From a bacterium (GTDB lineage: Bacteria; Chloroflexota; Dehalococcoidia; Tepidiformales; Tepidiformaceae), in the NCBI GenBank assembly GCA_003577245.1, contig QEVS01000013.1, forward strand, positions 1 to 54,578: DNA of 54,578 nt, written 5' to 3'. The notes beneath the pieces were generated by a model. That model made no database searches and was not told where the DNA came from. It saw only the letters and a program-made list of their open reading frames with translations. Position numbers and translations under genes: made by a program. Below, one piece after another: positions 31,954 to 40,425 of this stretch (its first letter is position 1; each line of letters starts with the position of its first letter).

Positions 31954-32703
31954 GTGGGGAACCTCGACGGGCGCGTTGCGCTGGTCACCGGCGGTTCGCG
32001 CGGGATTGGCCGCGCCATCGCCATTGAGCTGGCAGGGCAGGGCGCGAAGGTAGCGGTGAACTACAACGCCAGCGAAGATGCGGCGGCGGCCGTGGTGGCT
32101 GAGATCACAGAGGCCGGCGGCGAGGCGGTCGCCATTGCGGGGGACATCTCTGTTTCGGAGGCAGCGGCCGGGCTGGTGAAGCAAACCGTGGAGCGCCTCG
32201 GTGGCCTCGACATCCTGGTGAACAACGCGGGGATCACGCGCGATGGGCTCCTGATGCGCATGAGCGAAGAGGACTGGGATGTGGTCCACGCCACAAACCT
32301 GCGCGGCGCATTCCTGGTGACGAAGGCGGCAATGCGGCCCCTGCTGCGGTCGCGGCACGGCCGGGTCATCAATATCACGAGCGTGGTGGGGGTGATGGGC
32401 AACCCGGGCCAGGCGAACTACGCGGCCGCCAAAGCCGGGCTGATTGGATTTACCCGGGCGGTTGCACGCGAGGTTGCTTCGCGCGGGATCACCGTCAACG
32501 CCATCGCCCCCGGCTTCATTCACACCGATATCACGGCGGCAATGACGGATGCGCAGACGGGGGCAGTGATGGGACAGATACCCCTCGGGCGCATTGCCGA
32601 ACCGGAGGAAGTGGCGCCGCTGGCCGCCTTCCTCGCCAGCGATGGCGCCTCGTACATTACCGGTCAGTGCATCCACGTGGACGGTGGCATGGTGATGGCA
32701 TGA
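31954..32703 (+). CDS. fabG: 3-oxoacyl-ACP reductase
   Basis: A 249-residue short-chain dehydrogenase, NADPH-dependent, that reduces 3-oxoacyl-ACP. Cofactor motif TGGSRGIGRAIA, NNAG in LVNNAGITRDGLLMRM, and the catalytic Ser/Tyr/Lys in ITSVVGVMGNPGQANYAAAKAG; VNAIAPGFI and HVDGGMVM complete the FabG pattern. GTG start with AGGAGG upstream. Its TGA overlaps the nusB ATG (ATGA). Confidence 0.97.
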   Translation: MGNLDGRVALVTGGSRGIGRAIAIELAGQGAKVAVNYNASEDAAAAVVAEITEAGGEAVAIAGDISVSEAAAGLVKQTVERLGGLDILVNNAGITRDGLLMRMSEEDWDVVHATNLRGAFLVTKAAMRPLLRSRHGRVINITSVVGVMGNPGQANYAAAKAGLIGFTRAVAREVASRGITVNAIAPGFIHTDITAAMTDAQTGAVMGQIPLGRIAEPEEVAPLAAFLASDGASYITGQCIHVDGGMVMA

Positions 32704-33194
32704 CCGACAGCGTCATGCGCCGGGCCCGCTTCCTGGTGGTTGAAGCGCTCTATGAGTCTGAGACTTCGGGGCACGACCCGGAGGCGGTTTACAACCGCCG
32801 GTTGGCCGACGTTGCCGGGGAAGACGCGGAGGTGGCAGAGCCGGGACCGGCGGGATTCGGGCGTGGCGTGTTGCGCGGGGTGCTGCGCCGAGCAGTGGAA
32901 CTGGACCGCTACATTGGCGATGCGGCCACTCAATACCCGGTGGAGACCATGGCCATCGTTGACCGCAACATTCTGCGGCTTGCAATATGGGAACTGCTTT
33001 CCGATAATTCGGCGCCGGTCGCCGCCGTCGTGAACGAGGCTCTGGAGCTCGCCCACCGCTACGGCGGCGAAAGCTCACCGGGCTTTGTACATGGCGTGTT
33101 GAGGACAGTAAGCACGAGAATCCAGGCGGAACGAACCGCCGGGGCGCCGCCCGAGCCGGCGGCTAACACCACCATAAGACAGCAGGAGAACTAG
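32700..33194 (+). CDS. nusB: Transcription antitermination factor NusB
   Basis: 164 residues with the NusB pattern: [64 protein letters not shown] and [29 protein letters not shown]. NusB binds boxA RNA with S10 in rRNA antitermination. Its start overlaps the fabG stop. A non-conserved 20-residue tail follows. Placement between fabG and acpP couples an rRNA factor to lipid genes. Confidence 0.96.
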   Translation: MTDSVMRRARFLVVEALYESETSGHDPEAVYNRRLADVAGEDAEVAEPGPAGFGRGVLRGVLRRAVELDRYIGDAATQYPVETMAIVDRNILRLAIWELLSDNSAPVAAVVNEALELAHRYGGESSPGFVHGVLRTVSTRIQAERTAGAPPEPAANTTIRQQEN

Positions 33195-33198
33195 CACC

Positions 33199-33459
33199 GT
33201 GGCCACAGTTTTCGAACGGGTCCGCGCAATTGTCGTGGAACAGCTGGGCGTCGACGAAGAAGAAGTCGTCCCCACCGCATCTTTTGTCGACGACCTCAAT
33301 GCGGACTCTCTCGACCTCGTCGAGCTGATTATGTCGCTTGAGGAGGAGTTCTCGAAGGACGGCGTGGAGATTGAGATCCCGGATGAGGATGCCGAGAAGA
33401 TCGCCACAGTGCAGGACGCCGTAGACTATGTGAAGGACCACGGCATCGAGGACAAGTAG
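33199..33459 (+). CDS. acpP: Acyl carrier protein
   Basis: 86-residue acidic carrier of fatty-acid intermediates. Phosphopantetheine attachment motif [20 protein letters not shown] with the Ser in DSLD. GTG start, GGAG about 10 bases upstream, 4 bases after nusB. A segment of five to six additional residues ([19 protein letters not shown]) matches ordinary bacterial ACPs. Confidence 0.97.
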   Translation: MATVFERVRAIVVEQLGVDEEEVVPTASFVDDLNADSLDLVELIMSLEEEFSKDGVEIEIPDEDAEKIATVQDAVDYVKDHGIEDK

Positions 33460-33513
33460 GCCAGCCGGCCTGCCCCGGGCCCGGGGTCTCTCCATCGCCC
33501 GGAGGCGACTGAA

Positions 33514-33927
33514 TTGAACTTTCTTGGAATCGGCTACCAGGAGCTTGTGCTGGTGCTCGTGCTCCTGCTTGTAGTCGTGGGCCCGGAACGCCTGCCCGCG
33601 ATGGCGTACCAGATCGGGCGGGCAGTGCGCCAGATGCAGCGCTACGCGCGGGCTGTTCGCGACGAGTTCAGCGACGAGTTCGACTACATCGAAACCCAGT
33701 ATCGGACCGTGCGCGGAGAGATAGAGACAACGAAGTCCACCTTGCGCGAAGGGCAGGCGAAGTTCGAATCCGAATTGCAGAGCGCGACCCCGGCGCTGTC
33801 AGGTCCGCTCCTTCCACCGATAGATTCATCGAACATCATGGGGACGGGCGAGGCTTCGCCTGCGGCGGGGGCGACAGAGGCGGCGAAACCGGCAACGGAA
33901 CCCGATGGCCCGCCGCTGGTGTTCTAG
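33514..33927 (+). CDS. tatB: Sec-independent protein translocase TatA/TatB family subunit
   Basis: 137 residues: a short N-terminal membrane helix (YQELVLVLVLLLVVV), the hinge VGPERLP typical of TatB, an amphipathic helix (AYQIGRAVRQMQRYARAVRDEF), then a coiled region and a low-complexity Ala/Pro tail. TTG start preceded by GGAGG. tatC follows 6 bases later. Only one TatA/B-type gene is present, so it may serve both roles. The pathway is used by at least one protein in this window, the Tat-signal molybdoenzyme subunit. Confidence 0.9.
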   Translation: MNFLGIGYQELVLVLVLLLVVVGPERLPAMAYQIGRAVRQMQRYARAVRDEFSDEFDYIETQYRTVRGEIETTKSTLREGQAKFESELQSATPALSGPLLPPIDSSNIMGTGEASPAAGATEAAKPATEPDGPPLVF

Positions 33928-33933
33928 ATCGTC

Positions 33934-34752
33934 ATGAGCGCCGAGCCTGAGACCGACAGCCAACCGCAGCTGACCACCGTGGCGCCGTCATCGGGCGGCG
34001 GCGAGATGACGTTGCTGGAGCACCTGAAGGAGCTTCGCAACCGGGTGCTGGTGAGCGCGCTGGCGCTGGTGATCACCACGGTCGTCTGCTTCGCCTTCTG
34101 GCGCACCATCATTGGCTGGCTGCTGGCGCCCGCCCGTGCCGACCACCCCGACTTCACCCTCACCGTGTTCTCGCCGACGGAGACAATCGGCGTGTTCTTC
34201 AAGGTAGGGCTGTATGGGGGGCTTCTCCTGGCGTCGCCGGTCTTCGTTTACGAGCTGCTGGCGTTCGTTGTTCCGGGGCTTACGCAAAAGGAGAAGAAGA
34301 TCCTGCTGCCGGGGGTGCTCGGAACGGTCTTCTTCCTGCTGGCCGGGATGGCGTTCGCGTACTGGGTTATCCTGCCCGCCTCGCTCGGGTTCCTGCTGGA
34401 CTTCGGGGGCGACCAGTTCGATGAGAAGATCGGCGCGAAGCAGTACCTGGACTTCGCGACGCGGATCATCTTCTGGGTGGGAGTCTCGTTCCAGCTGCCC
34501 ATGGTGCTGATGCTGACGGCGAGGCTGGGGCTCGTCCGGGCCCGCCAGATGCTGGCCTTCTGGCGCTACTCCATTGTGATCGTGTTCATCGTGGCGGCGG
34601 TCGTGACTCCTACTCCCGACCCGTGGACGCAGTCGCTGGTGGCCGGGCCGCTGCTGTTTCTGTACTTCCTGGGCATCCTGCTGTCGTGGATTGTCCAGCC
34701 GAAGAAGCAGGCGGTACCGGTAGAGGACGAGGACGAGGTCGCGGCGACATGA
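33934..34752 (+). CDS. tatC: Sec-independent protein translocase TatC
   Basis: A 272-residue six-helix membrane protein that recognises twin-arginine signals. Features: MTLLEHLKELRNRVLVSALAL (the conserved cytoplasmic N-terminus with H-L-x-E-L-R-x-R), SPTETIGVFFKVGLYGGLLLASPVFVYELLAFVVPGLTQKEKK and AFWRYSIVIVFIVAAVVTPTPDPWTQ. The stop overlaps the start of the downstream TSUP transporter (ATGA). Confidence 0.97.
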   Translation: MSAEPETDSQPQLTTVAPSSGGGEMTLLEHLKELRNRVLVSALALVITTVVCFAFWRTIIGWLLAPARADHPDFTLTVFSPTETIGVFFKVGLYGGLLLASPVFVYELLAFVVPGLTQKEKKILLPGVLGTVFFLLAGMAFAYWVILPASLGFLLDFGGDQFDEKIGAKQYLDFATRIIFWVGVSFQLPMVLMLTARLGLVRARQMLAFWRYSIVIVFIVAAVVTPTPDPWTQSLVAGPLLFLYFLGILLSWIVQPKKQAVPVEDEDEVAAT

Positions 34753-35564
34753 GGGCCGGGCGAGCATCACCAGCATCGCTGGCAGCCACGGGCGGCGTGG
34801 GAGGGCTTTTCAGCGGGCTAACAGGCGTCGGCGGCGGGGCCGTCATGGTGCCGCTCATGACCGGGGTGCTGAAGATGAGCCAGCACACGGCGCACGGAAC
34901 TTCGCTGCTGGTCATCATCTTCGCGGCGCTCGCAGGGGCCCTCACCTATCTTTTGAACGGCAGCGCCGAATGGGCGCTGGTGGCGACGCTGTTGGCCGGG
35001 TCGGCGATTGGGGCATACGCGGGGGCGCGACTGGTGCAGCTTCTGCCGGCCCTGCGCCTGCGCCAGCTGTTCGGCGTGTTCCTCCTGGCCCTGGGTGCAA
35101 GGCTCCTTGTGTTTCACGATACGAGCGCGATGCTCTCCACATCGGGGCTCGCCGAACACGCCCTCGGCGCAGCGATCGGCCTGGCGGGGGGGCTTTCCTC
35201 GGGAGCCCTTGGCGTAGGAGGAGGGGCGATCTTCGTCCCCGGCCTCGTCATCCTCCTCGGAACGGGGCAGCACGAGGCACAGGCCGCTTCTCTCAACGTC
35301 ATCGTGGTCACGGCCATGGTGGGGGCATTCACCCACTACCGTCATGGAACCGCCGACCCCGGCTCGGCGGCGTGGATCATCCCGGCGGCCGTCCCGGCGG
35401 GAGTGGGCGGGGCGATGCTGGCGGACCAGCTTGATGCAGGCGTGCTGCAACGGATCTTCGCCCTTGTGCTCGTTGGCGTGGGTACACAGATGCTGGTGAG
35501 TGCCACGCGCGCGCTCAGACGCCCGGCTGGCGCGCACGGGGTGGTCCTGGAGGTGGGCCGGTGA
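34749..35564 (+). CDS. TSUP (TauE/SafE) family membrane transporter
   Basis: A 271-residue protein with about eight helices and the twofold TSUP repeat, seen as GVGGGAVMVPLM near the N-terminus and GVGGGAIFVPGLV in the second half. Family members move sulfite, sulfonates or other sulfur/carbon anions. ATG at 34749 shares ATGA with tatC; the stop shares GTGA with the glycosylase start. Substrate unknown. A second TSUP gene lies at 42311-43120. Confidence 0.88.
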   Translation: MRAGRASPASLAATGGVGGLFSGLTGVGGGAVMVPLMTGVLKMSQHTAHGTSLLVIIFAALAGALTYLLNGSAEWALVATLLAGSAIGAYAGARLVQLLPALRLRQLFGVFLLALGARLLVFHDTSAMLSTSGLAEHALGAAIGLAGGLSSGALGVGGGAIFVPGLVILLGTGQHEAQAASLNVIVVTAMVGAFTHYRHGTADPGSAAWIIPAAVPAGVGGAMLADQLDAGVLQRIFALVLVGVGTQMLVSATRALRRPAGAHGVVLEVGR

Positions 35565-36229
35565 GCGGCCGCGACGACCGGGCGGCGGCGCTCTACGCCC
35601 GCATCCGCGAATGTGACCTGTGCCCGCTCGCACGGACCCGCACCCTTGCCGTGCCCGGTGAAGGGCGGCTCAATTCCGAAGTGATGTTCATTGGGGAAGC
35701 GCCAGGGATGAACGAAGACCGCCAGGGGCGGCCTTTCGTGGGGCAGGCAGGGCAGTTCCTGGGGGAGCTGCTGGCGGCCGCCGGGCTGGAGCGTAACGGC
35801 GTCTACATCTGCAATGTGCTCAAGTGCCGCCCGCCAAACAACCGCGACCCCTTGCCCGGGGAGATAGACGCCTGCCGCGACTATCTCGACGAACAGATTG
35901 CGCTTGTCGACCCTCTGCTCATTGTCACGCTGGGGCGATTTTCGATGGCGCGCTGGTTCCCGGGGCAGTCCATATCGAGGATTCATGGCAGGGTGGTGGA
36001 GAGGGACGGCAGGCTCATTGTGCCGATGTACCACCCGGCCGCCGCGCTTCACCAGCAGGCGCTTCGAACGACCATCATCCACGACTTCGAGTCGCTCCCG
36101 GCCGTGCTGGAGCAAGCGCGGCGCCGAACGGTACCCACTCGGGCTGCCGACCCGGCCCCGGCAACGCCCGGGCTGGCGCCGGCCCCGGAGCCACAGGCTA
36201 CTGCCGCCCAGATGCGGCTCTTTGAATAG
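35561..36229 (+). CDS. Uracil-DNA glycosylase, family 4 (iron-sulfur type)
   Basis: A 222-residue base-excision-repair enzyme removing uracil from DNA. Catalytic segment GEAPGMNEDRQGRPFVGQAGQFL, C-terminal motif MYHPAAALHQ, and four cysteines in the family-4 positions (CDLCPL near residue 18, VLKCRPP, EIDACRDYL) for a 4Fe-4S cluster. Family-4 enzymes predominate in thermophiles and many deep-branching bacteria. GTG start overlaps the TSUP stop. The last 45 residues are a Pro/Ala-rich tail ending QMRLFE. Confidence 0.95.
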   Translation: MSGRDDRAAALYARIRECDLCPLARTRTLAVPGEGRLNSEVMFIGEAPGMNEDRQGRPFVGQAGQFLGELLAAAGLERNGVYICNVLKCRPPNNRDPLPGEIDACRDYLDEQIALVDPLLIVTLGRFSMARWFPGQSISRIHGRVVERDGRLIVPMYHPAAALHQQALRTTIIHDFESLPAVLEQARRRTVPTRAADPAPATPGLAPAPEPQATAAQMRLFE

Positions 36230-36241
36230 AGGACCTACCGA

Positions 36242-37897
36242 ATGACACAGATCCCATTGCGGGTTATCCCGCTCGGCGGCCTTGGCGAAATCGGCCGCAA
36301 CATGATGCTGCTGGAGTATGGCGAGGACATCATCGCCATCGACGTTGGCCTTATGTTCCCGGAAGAGGAGATGCTCGGCGTCGACCTCGTTATCCCCGAT
36401 TTCACGTATCTCCGGGAGAACGCCGGGAAGCTCAGGGCCGTCTTTCTCACCCATGGTCACGAGGACCACGTGGGCGCGCTTCCCTACTTCATGCGCGAAT
36501 TCAACGCCCCCATCTACAGCACCCGTCTCACGGATGGGCTGGTGCGGGTGAAGCTGAATGAGCACCGGTTGCTGCAGAACGCTGAGACCAACGTGGTGGA
36601 GCCGGGCGAGCTCATCCAGGCGGGCGTGTTCGAAGTCGAATTCTTCACCGTCGCCCATTCCATTCCCGATGCCTGCGGCCTGATCATTCGGACGCCCATG
36701 GGGTTGGTGGTGCACACCGGTGATTTCAAGCTCGATCACACCCCGGTGATGGACCAGCATACGGACCTGATCCGTCTCGGGCAGGTGGGGGCCGAAGGGT
36801 GCCTGTTGCTGCTGGCGGACTCCACCTACGCGGAGATCGACGGCTACACGCCAAGCGAGCAGCTCGTTGGGGAATCGATCCGGAACATCCTCGTGAACAC
36901 GAAGGGGCGGGTGATCATCGCGACCTTCGCATCGCTCATCTCCCGGGTTCAACAGATCATCGACGGGGCCGTTTTCACGGGGAGGAAGGTGTTCGTGACG
37001 GGGCGCTCGATGATCGACAACGTGGCCATGGCTCGCCAGCTCGGCTACCTGAATGCGCCGGATGGGGTGATTGTGGGTGTCGAAGAGATGCGCAACACGC
37101 CGCCTTCGAAGCTCGTCGTCATCACGACAGGCAGCCAGGGCGAACCCACAAGCGCGCTCACCCGCATGGCGAACGGAGACCACCGCTACATCACGATCAG
37201 CAAGGGGGATACGGTGGTGCTTTCGGCCACGCCCATCCCGGGGAACGAGCAGGCCGTGTACCGCAACGTCGACAATCTCTTCCGGCTGGGCGCCGACGTG
37301 CTCTACAACCGCATCTCCAACATCCACGTCCGGGGGCACGCCAGCCGTGAGGAGCTGAAGATTATCCAGGGGCTGCTGCAGCCGGAATACTTCGTACCCA
37401 TTCATGGTGAATACCGGCACCTGGTGGTGCACGCGCGGCTGGCCGAGTCCGTCGGCGTGCCCGTGGGGAATGCGTTTGTGATGACGGATGGGGACGTGCT
37501 CGAGATCGACGAAGAGGTTGCCCAGCTGGTGGACAGGGTCTCGGCAAGCTACGTGTACGTCGACGGCCTTGGCATCGGCGACGTGGACCAGCACATCCTG
37601 CGCGACCGCGCGCACCTGTCGACCGACGGCGTCGTGGTGGTGATCGTGGCCGTGGACAAGCAGACGGGGCGCCTGACGCGCCCGGCCGAGCTGCTCTCGC
37701 GGGGGTTTGTGGACGTGGAGGAAGGCAGCGACATCCTGGAGCAGGGCAAGCAGGTGGTCTCGAAATCGCTGGAGGGTGCGGCGCACTATGCGGAGTTCGG
37801 GGACATCAACGCACGCATCAAAGACTCATTGAGCAAGTTCCTGTACGATGAGACACGCCGCCGGCCGATGGTGCTGACGGTAACCGTGGAGGTCTAG
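36242..37897 (+). CDS. rnj: Ribonuclease J
   Basis: A 551-residue metallo-beta-lactamase/beta-CASP ribonuclease with 5'-3' exonuclease and endonuclease activity. Starts RVIPLGGLGEIGRNMMLLEYG; zinc motif HGHEDH in FLTHGHEDHVGALPYF, HTGDFK, beta-CASP GRSMIDNVAMAR, TGSQGEPTSALTRMA, and the RNA-end-binding IPGNE / VRGHASREEL / HGEYRHL motifs. ATG preceded by GAGG. It follows the glycosylase by 12 bases and precedes ftsK, the neighbour order rnj-ftsK being common in Gram-positive-like genomes. Confidence 0.97.
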   Translation: MTQIPLRVIPLGGLGEIGRNMMLLEYGEDIIAIDVGLMFPEEEMLGVDLVIPDFTYLRENAGKLRAVFLTHGHEDHVGALPYFMREFNAPIYSTRLTDGLVRVKLNEHRLLQNAETNVVEPGELIQAGVFEVEFFTVAHSIPDACGLIIRTPMGLVVHTGDFKLDHTPVMDQHTDLIRLGQVGAEGCLLLLADSTYAEIDGYTPSEQLVGESIRNILVNTKGRVIIATFASLISRVQQIIDGAVFTGRKVFVTGRSMIDNVAMARQLGYLNAPDGVIVGVEEMRNTPPSKLVVITTGSQGEPTSALTRMANGDHRYITISKGDTVVLSATPIPGNEQAVYRNVDNLFRLGADVLYNRISNIHVRGHASREELKIIQGLLQPEYFVPIHGEYRHLVVHARLAESVGVPVGNAFVMTDGDVLEIDEEVAQLVDRVSASYVYVDGLGIGDVDQHILRDRAHLSTDGVVVVIVAVDKQTGRLTRPAELLSRGFVDVEEGSDILEQGKQVVSKSLEGAAHYAEFGDINARIKDSLSKFLYDETRRRPMVLTVTVEV

Positions 37898-37967
37898 TCG
37901 AGAGGCCACGGAAATGCCGGTCCGGCAAGCGGGGTGATCGGGCCGCGGAAGCAAGGAGTGGTGCGCC

Positions 37968-40412
37968 ATGACGGCACACACACGCAGTCGTCCCCGCGCG
38001 TCCCGGTCGCCCAGGACACGGCGGCAGCGAGGCCGTTGGAATGTCTCCCGGGTGCTGCGGCCGGAGTTCATTGGGCTGGCCATCGCGGCGCTGACCATCG
38101 CCGCCATCCCCTTCCTGGTCGATGTGCCGGCCGTAGCCGCTGAGGCGCGCGATTGGCTCACGAGGACCTTCGGGCTGGGGATTTTCATCCTCGCGTCCCT
38201 CTCGGTGCTGGGGGGGCTCGCCATCTCACGCCGTTCGTACACGGACTGGAAGCGCTTCGCTCGCCAGGCGTCGGGAGCGGTCTGCCTCGGGCTCTTCATT
38301 TGGGGCGCGCTGGGGCTGAACAAGGCCGAGTGGACGCTTGGCGGGGTTGACTTCCGCCAGGTCACCCTCGGGGGGGATATCGGGCGATACATGGTGGCGG
38401 GCTGGCTCGGAAAGCTCGCCTGGATGAGCACGCTGGTCCTGGCGGCCGCGCTGCTGGCGCCGGGAGCTACCCGGGCCTTTGCGCGAAACGCACCGGGCTG
38501 GGTCGAAACCGCCTGGGAGAGGCGCTGGCCGCACCGGGTGGCAGGCGCGGTGGGCCGCTTCTTCGCGTTCGTCTTCCGGCGCCCCGGTGGTGGTGGCGCG
38601 CATGAACCGGAGATTGTGATTGGGGGCACTTTGCGCGAGAGGCTGCAGCCCCGCCCTGTCCCGGCCTTCGAAGAGAACCCCGTCCAGATTCGGCCCTCCA
38701 TTGATCCTGGCGGCCCGATGTCAGCCATTGGCACGGGCGCGGCAGCCCATTTCAGGCCACAGACCGTGGTGTCCCCGGTTGATGCGGATGAGGACGAACC
38801 CTTGGCCGAGCTTGAAGCGGGGGACGAAGACGCGCCGGATGATCCGCAACAGCTGTCGCTGGGGCTGGGGCAGAAGCCGGGGTGGCAACTGCCCGCGCTG
38901 GAGCTGCTGAACGCGCCCCAGATCAGCACGAACCGCAAGCACGACAATGCCGCCCGCGCCCAGCTCATTGTCGACACCCTGGCGAGCTTTGGCGTCGACG
39001 CGACGGTCGTGGAGATAAACGAGGGCCCGACGGTCACCCAGTTCGGGGTGGAGCCCGGCTGGGAGGTTCGTTACAAGGACATGTCGCTCAAGGACGAGCA
39101 GGGGAAGCTGCAGCTGGGCCCTGACGGAAGAACCCGGACCGAACGGGTGGAAGTGGGCCGGACGCGGGTGCGGGTGAACAAGATAACCGCGCTCCAGAAC
39201 GACCTTGCGCTCGCCCTGGCGGCGCCGAGCCTGCGAATCGAGGCGCCGGTGCCGGGGCGGGCAATCGTGGGCATAGAGGTTCCAAACGACAGCGCCACCG
39301 TGGTCACGCTGCGCAACGTAATGGAGGCGAAGGAGTTCCGGGACCTGGCGAAGAAGACGAAGCTGGCCCTGGCGCTGGGGAAGGGTGTTTCGGGGGTGCC
39401 CATTGTGGCCGACCTGGCGAAGATGCCGCACCTTCTCATCGCCGGCGCCACGGGGAGCGGGAAGAGCGTCTGCATGAACGCGATCATCGCGGGGATCATG
39501 ATGGAGGCTTCGCCGGCGGACGTGCGCTTTGTGATGGTCGACCCCAAGCGGGTTGAGCTGACGGCCTACAAGGGGATTCCGCACCTTGCCTTCAGCGAGG
39601 TGATCGTCGACGTCGACAAGGTGGTGGGGGCGCTCCAGGCCGTGGTGGCCGAGATGGAGGCGCGCTACAAGAAGTTCGCCGCCGTCTCGGTGCGGAACAT
39701 CGAGACGTACAACCGCCACCCGCGGGTGCTCAACAAGCTGCCCTACTGGGTGGTGATCATCGACGAGCTCGCCGACCTGATGATGGCGGCGCCCTTCGAA
39801 GTGGAGAAGCTGCTCTGCCGCCTGGCCCAGCTGGCGCGCGCCACGGGAATCCACCTGGTGGTCGCGACGCAGCGTCCGTCGGTGGATGTGGTGACGGGCC
39901 TAATCAAGGCGAACTTCCCGACCCGCATTGCGTTTGCCGTGACTTCGATGACGGACTCACGCACGATCCTGGACATGGGCGGGGCGGAGAAGCTCCTGGG
40001 GCGCGGCGACATGCTCTACATGCCGACGGATGCGGCGAAGCCAATCCGGCTGCAGGGAGTGTATGTCTCCGACGCCGAGGTGGAGCGAATCGTGCAATTC
40101 TGGACGGACGACCGTTTCCGAAACCTTACCCCCGAGACCGCAGACAACCTCCTGGAGGAGGCGCTGACCGAGATGAACGGTGACGGCGACTTCGCGGTCG
40201 AGGAGTCCGACCCAATCGTGGAGCGGGCGCGAGGGCTGGCCCTGCAGCACCGGCACGTCTCGCCTTCGCTGTTCCAGAGGCGGCTCCACGTGGGCTATGT
40301 GAAGGCGACGAAGCTGATCGACATCCTTGAGGAGGAGGGGATCGTCGGCCCGCGGGAAGAGGGCGAATCGCGGAAAGTCATCGCATCGGCCACGGACGAT
40401 GGCCTCTATTGA
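37968..40412 (+). CDS. ftsK: DNA translocase FtsK/SpoIIIE
   Basis: An 814-residue chromosome-segregation ATPase at the division septum. Four N-terminal membrane helices (LAIAALTIAAIPFLV through WMSTLVLAAALLAPG), a linker of about 150 residues with a DEDEPLAELEAGDEDAPDDP acidic part, the FtsK alpha domain, then the RecA-like motor with Walker A GATGSGKSVCMN and Walker B VVIIDELADLMM, and the gamma winged helix (SPSLFQRRLHVGYVKATKLIDILEEEG) that reads chromosome polarity sequences. The linker is short compared with E. coli FtsK. Its end overlaps the possible upstream ATG of accDA. Confidence 0.97.
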   Translation: MTAHTRSRPRASRSPRTRRQRGRWNVSRVLRPEFIGLAIAALTIAAIPFLVDVPAVAAEARDWLTRTFGLGIFILASLSVLGGLAISRRSYTDWKRFARQASGAVCLGLFIWGALGLNKAEWTLGGVDFRQVTLGGDIGRYMVAGWLGKLAWMSTLVLAAALLAPGATRAFARNAPGWVETAWERRWPHRVAGAVGRFFAFVFRRPGGGGAHEPEIVIGGTLRERLQPRPVPAFEENPVQIRPSIDPGGPMSAIGTGAAAHFRPQTVVSPVDADEDEPLAELEAGDEDAPDDPQQLSLGLGQKPGWQLPALELLNAPQISTNRKHDNAARAQLIVDTLASFGVDATVVEINEGPTVTQFGVEPGWEVRYKDMSLKDEQGKLQLGPDGRTRTERVEVGRTRVRVNKITALQNDLALALAAPSLRIEAPVPGRAIVGIEVPNDSATVVTLRNVMEAKEFRDLAKKTKLALALGKGVSGVPIVADLAKMPHLLIAGATGSGKSVCMNAIIAGIMMEASPADVRFVMVDPKRVELTAYKGIPHLAFSEVIVDVDKVVGALQAVVAEMEARYKKFAAVSVRNIETYNRHPRVLNKLPYWVVIIDELADLMMAAPFEVEKLLCRLAQLARATGIHLVVATQRPSVDVVTGLIKANFPTRIAFAVTSMTDSRTILDMGGAEKLLGRGDMLYMPTDAAKPIRLQGVYVSDAEVERIVQFWTDDRFRNLTPETADNLLEEALTEMNGDGDFAVEESDPIVERARGLALQHRHVSPSLFQRRLHVGYVKATKLIDILEEEGIVGPREEGESRKVIASATDDGLY

Positions 40413-40418
40413 TAAACT
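40413..40418 (+). promoter_or_regulatory. Candidate -10 element (TAAACT) for a leaderless accDA transcript
   Basis: TAAACT begins directly after the ftsK stop codon and ends 7 bases before the accDA GTG. Transcription would start at or within a few bases of the initiation codon. No clear -35 element is seen. Confidence 0.4.
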
Positions 40419-40425
40419 ACCGGCT

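Noticed and set aside
30964..32676. 570-codon minus-strand frame
   Set aside because: Antisense to fabD and fabG; no recognisable motif, His/Arg-rich shadow.
35342..37786. 814-codon open frame on the minus strand
   Set aside because: It lies antisense to the TSUP, glycosylase and rnj genes, which have strong family motifs; its translation is Arg/His/Pro/Val rich with no domain, the signature of a high-GC shadow frame.
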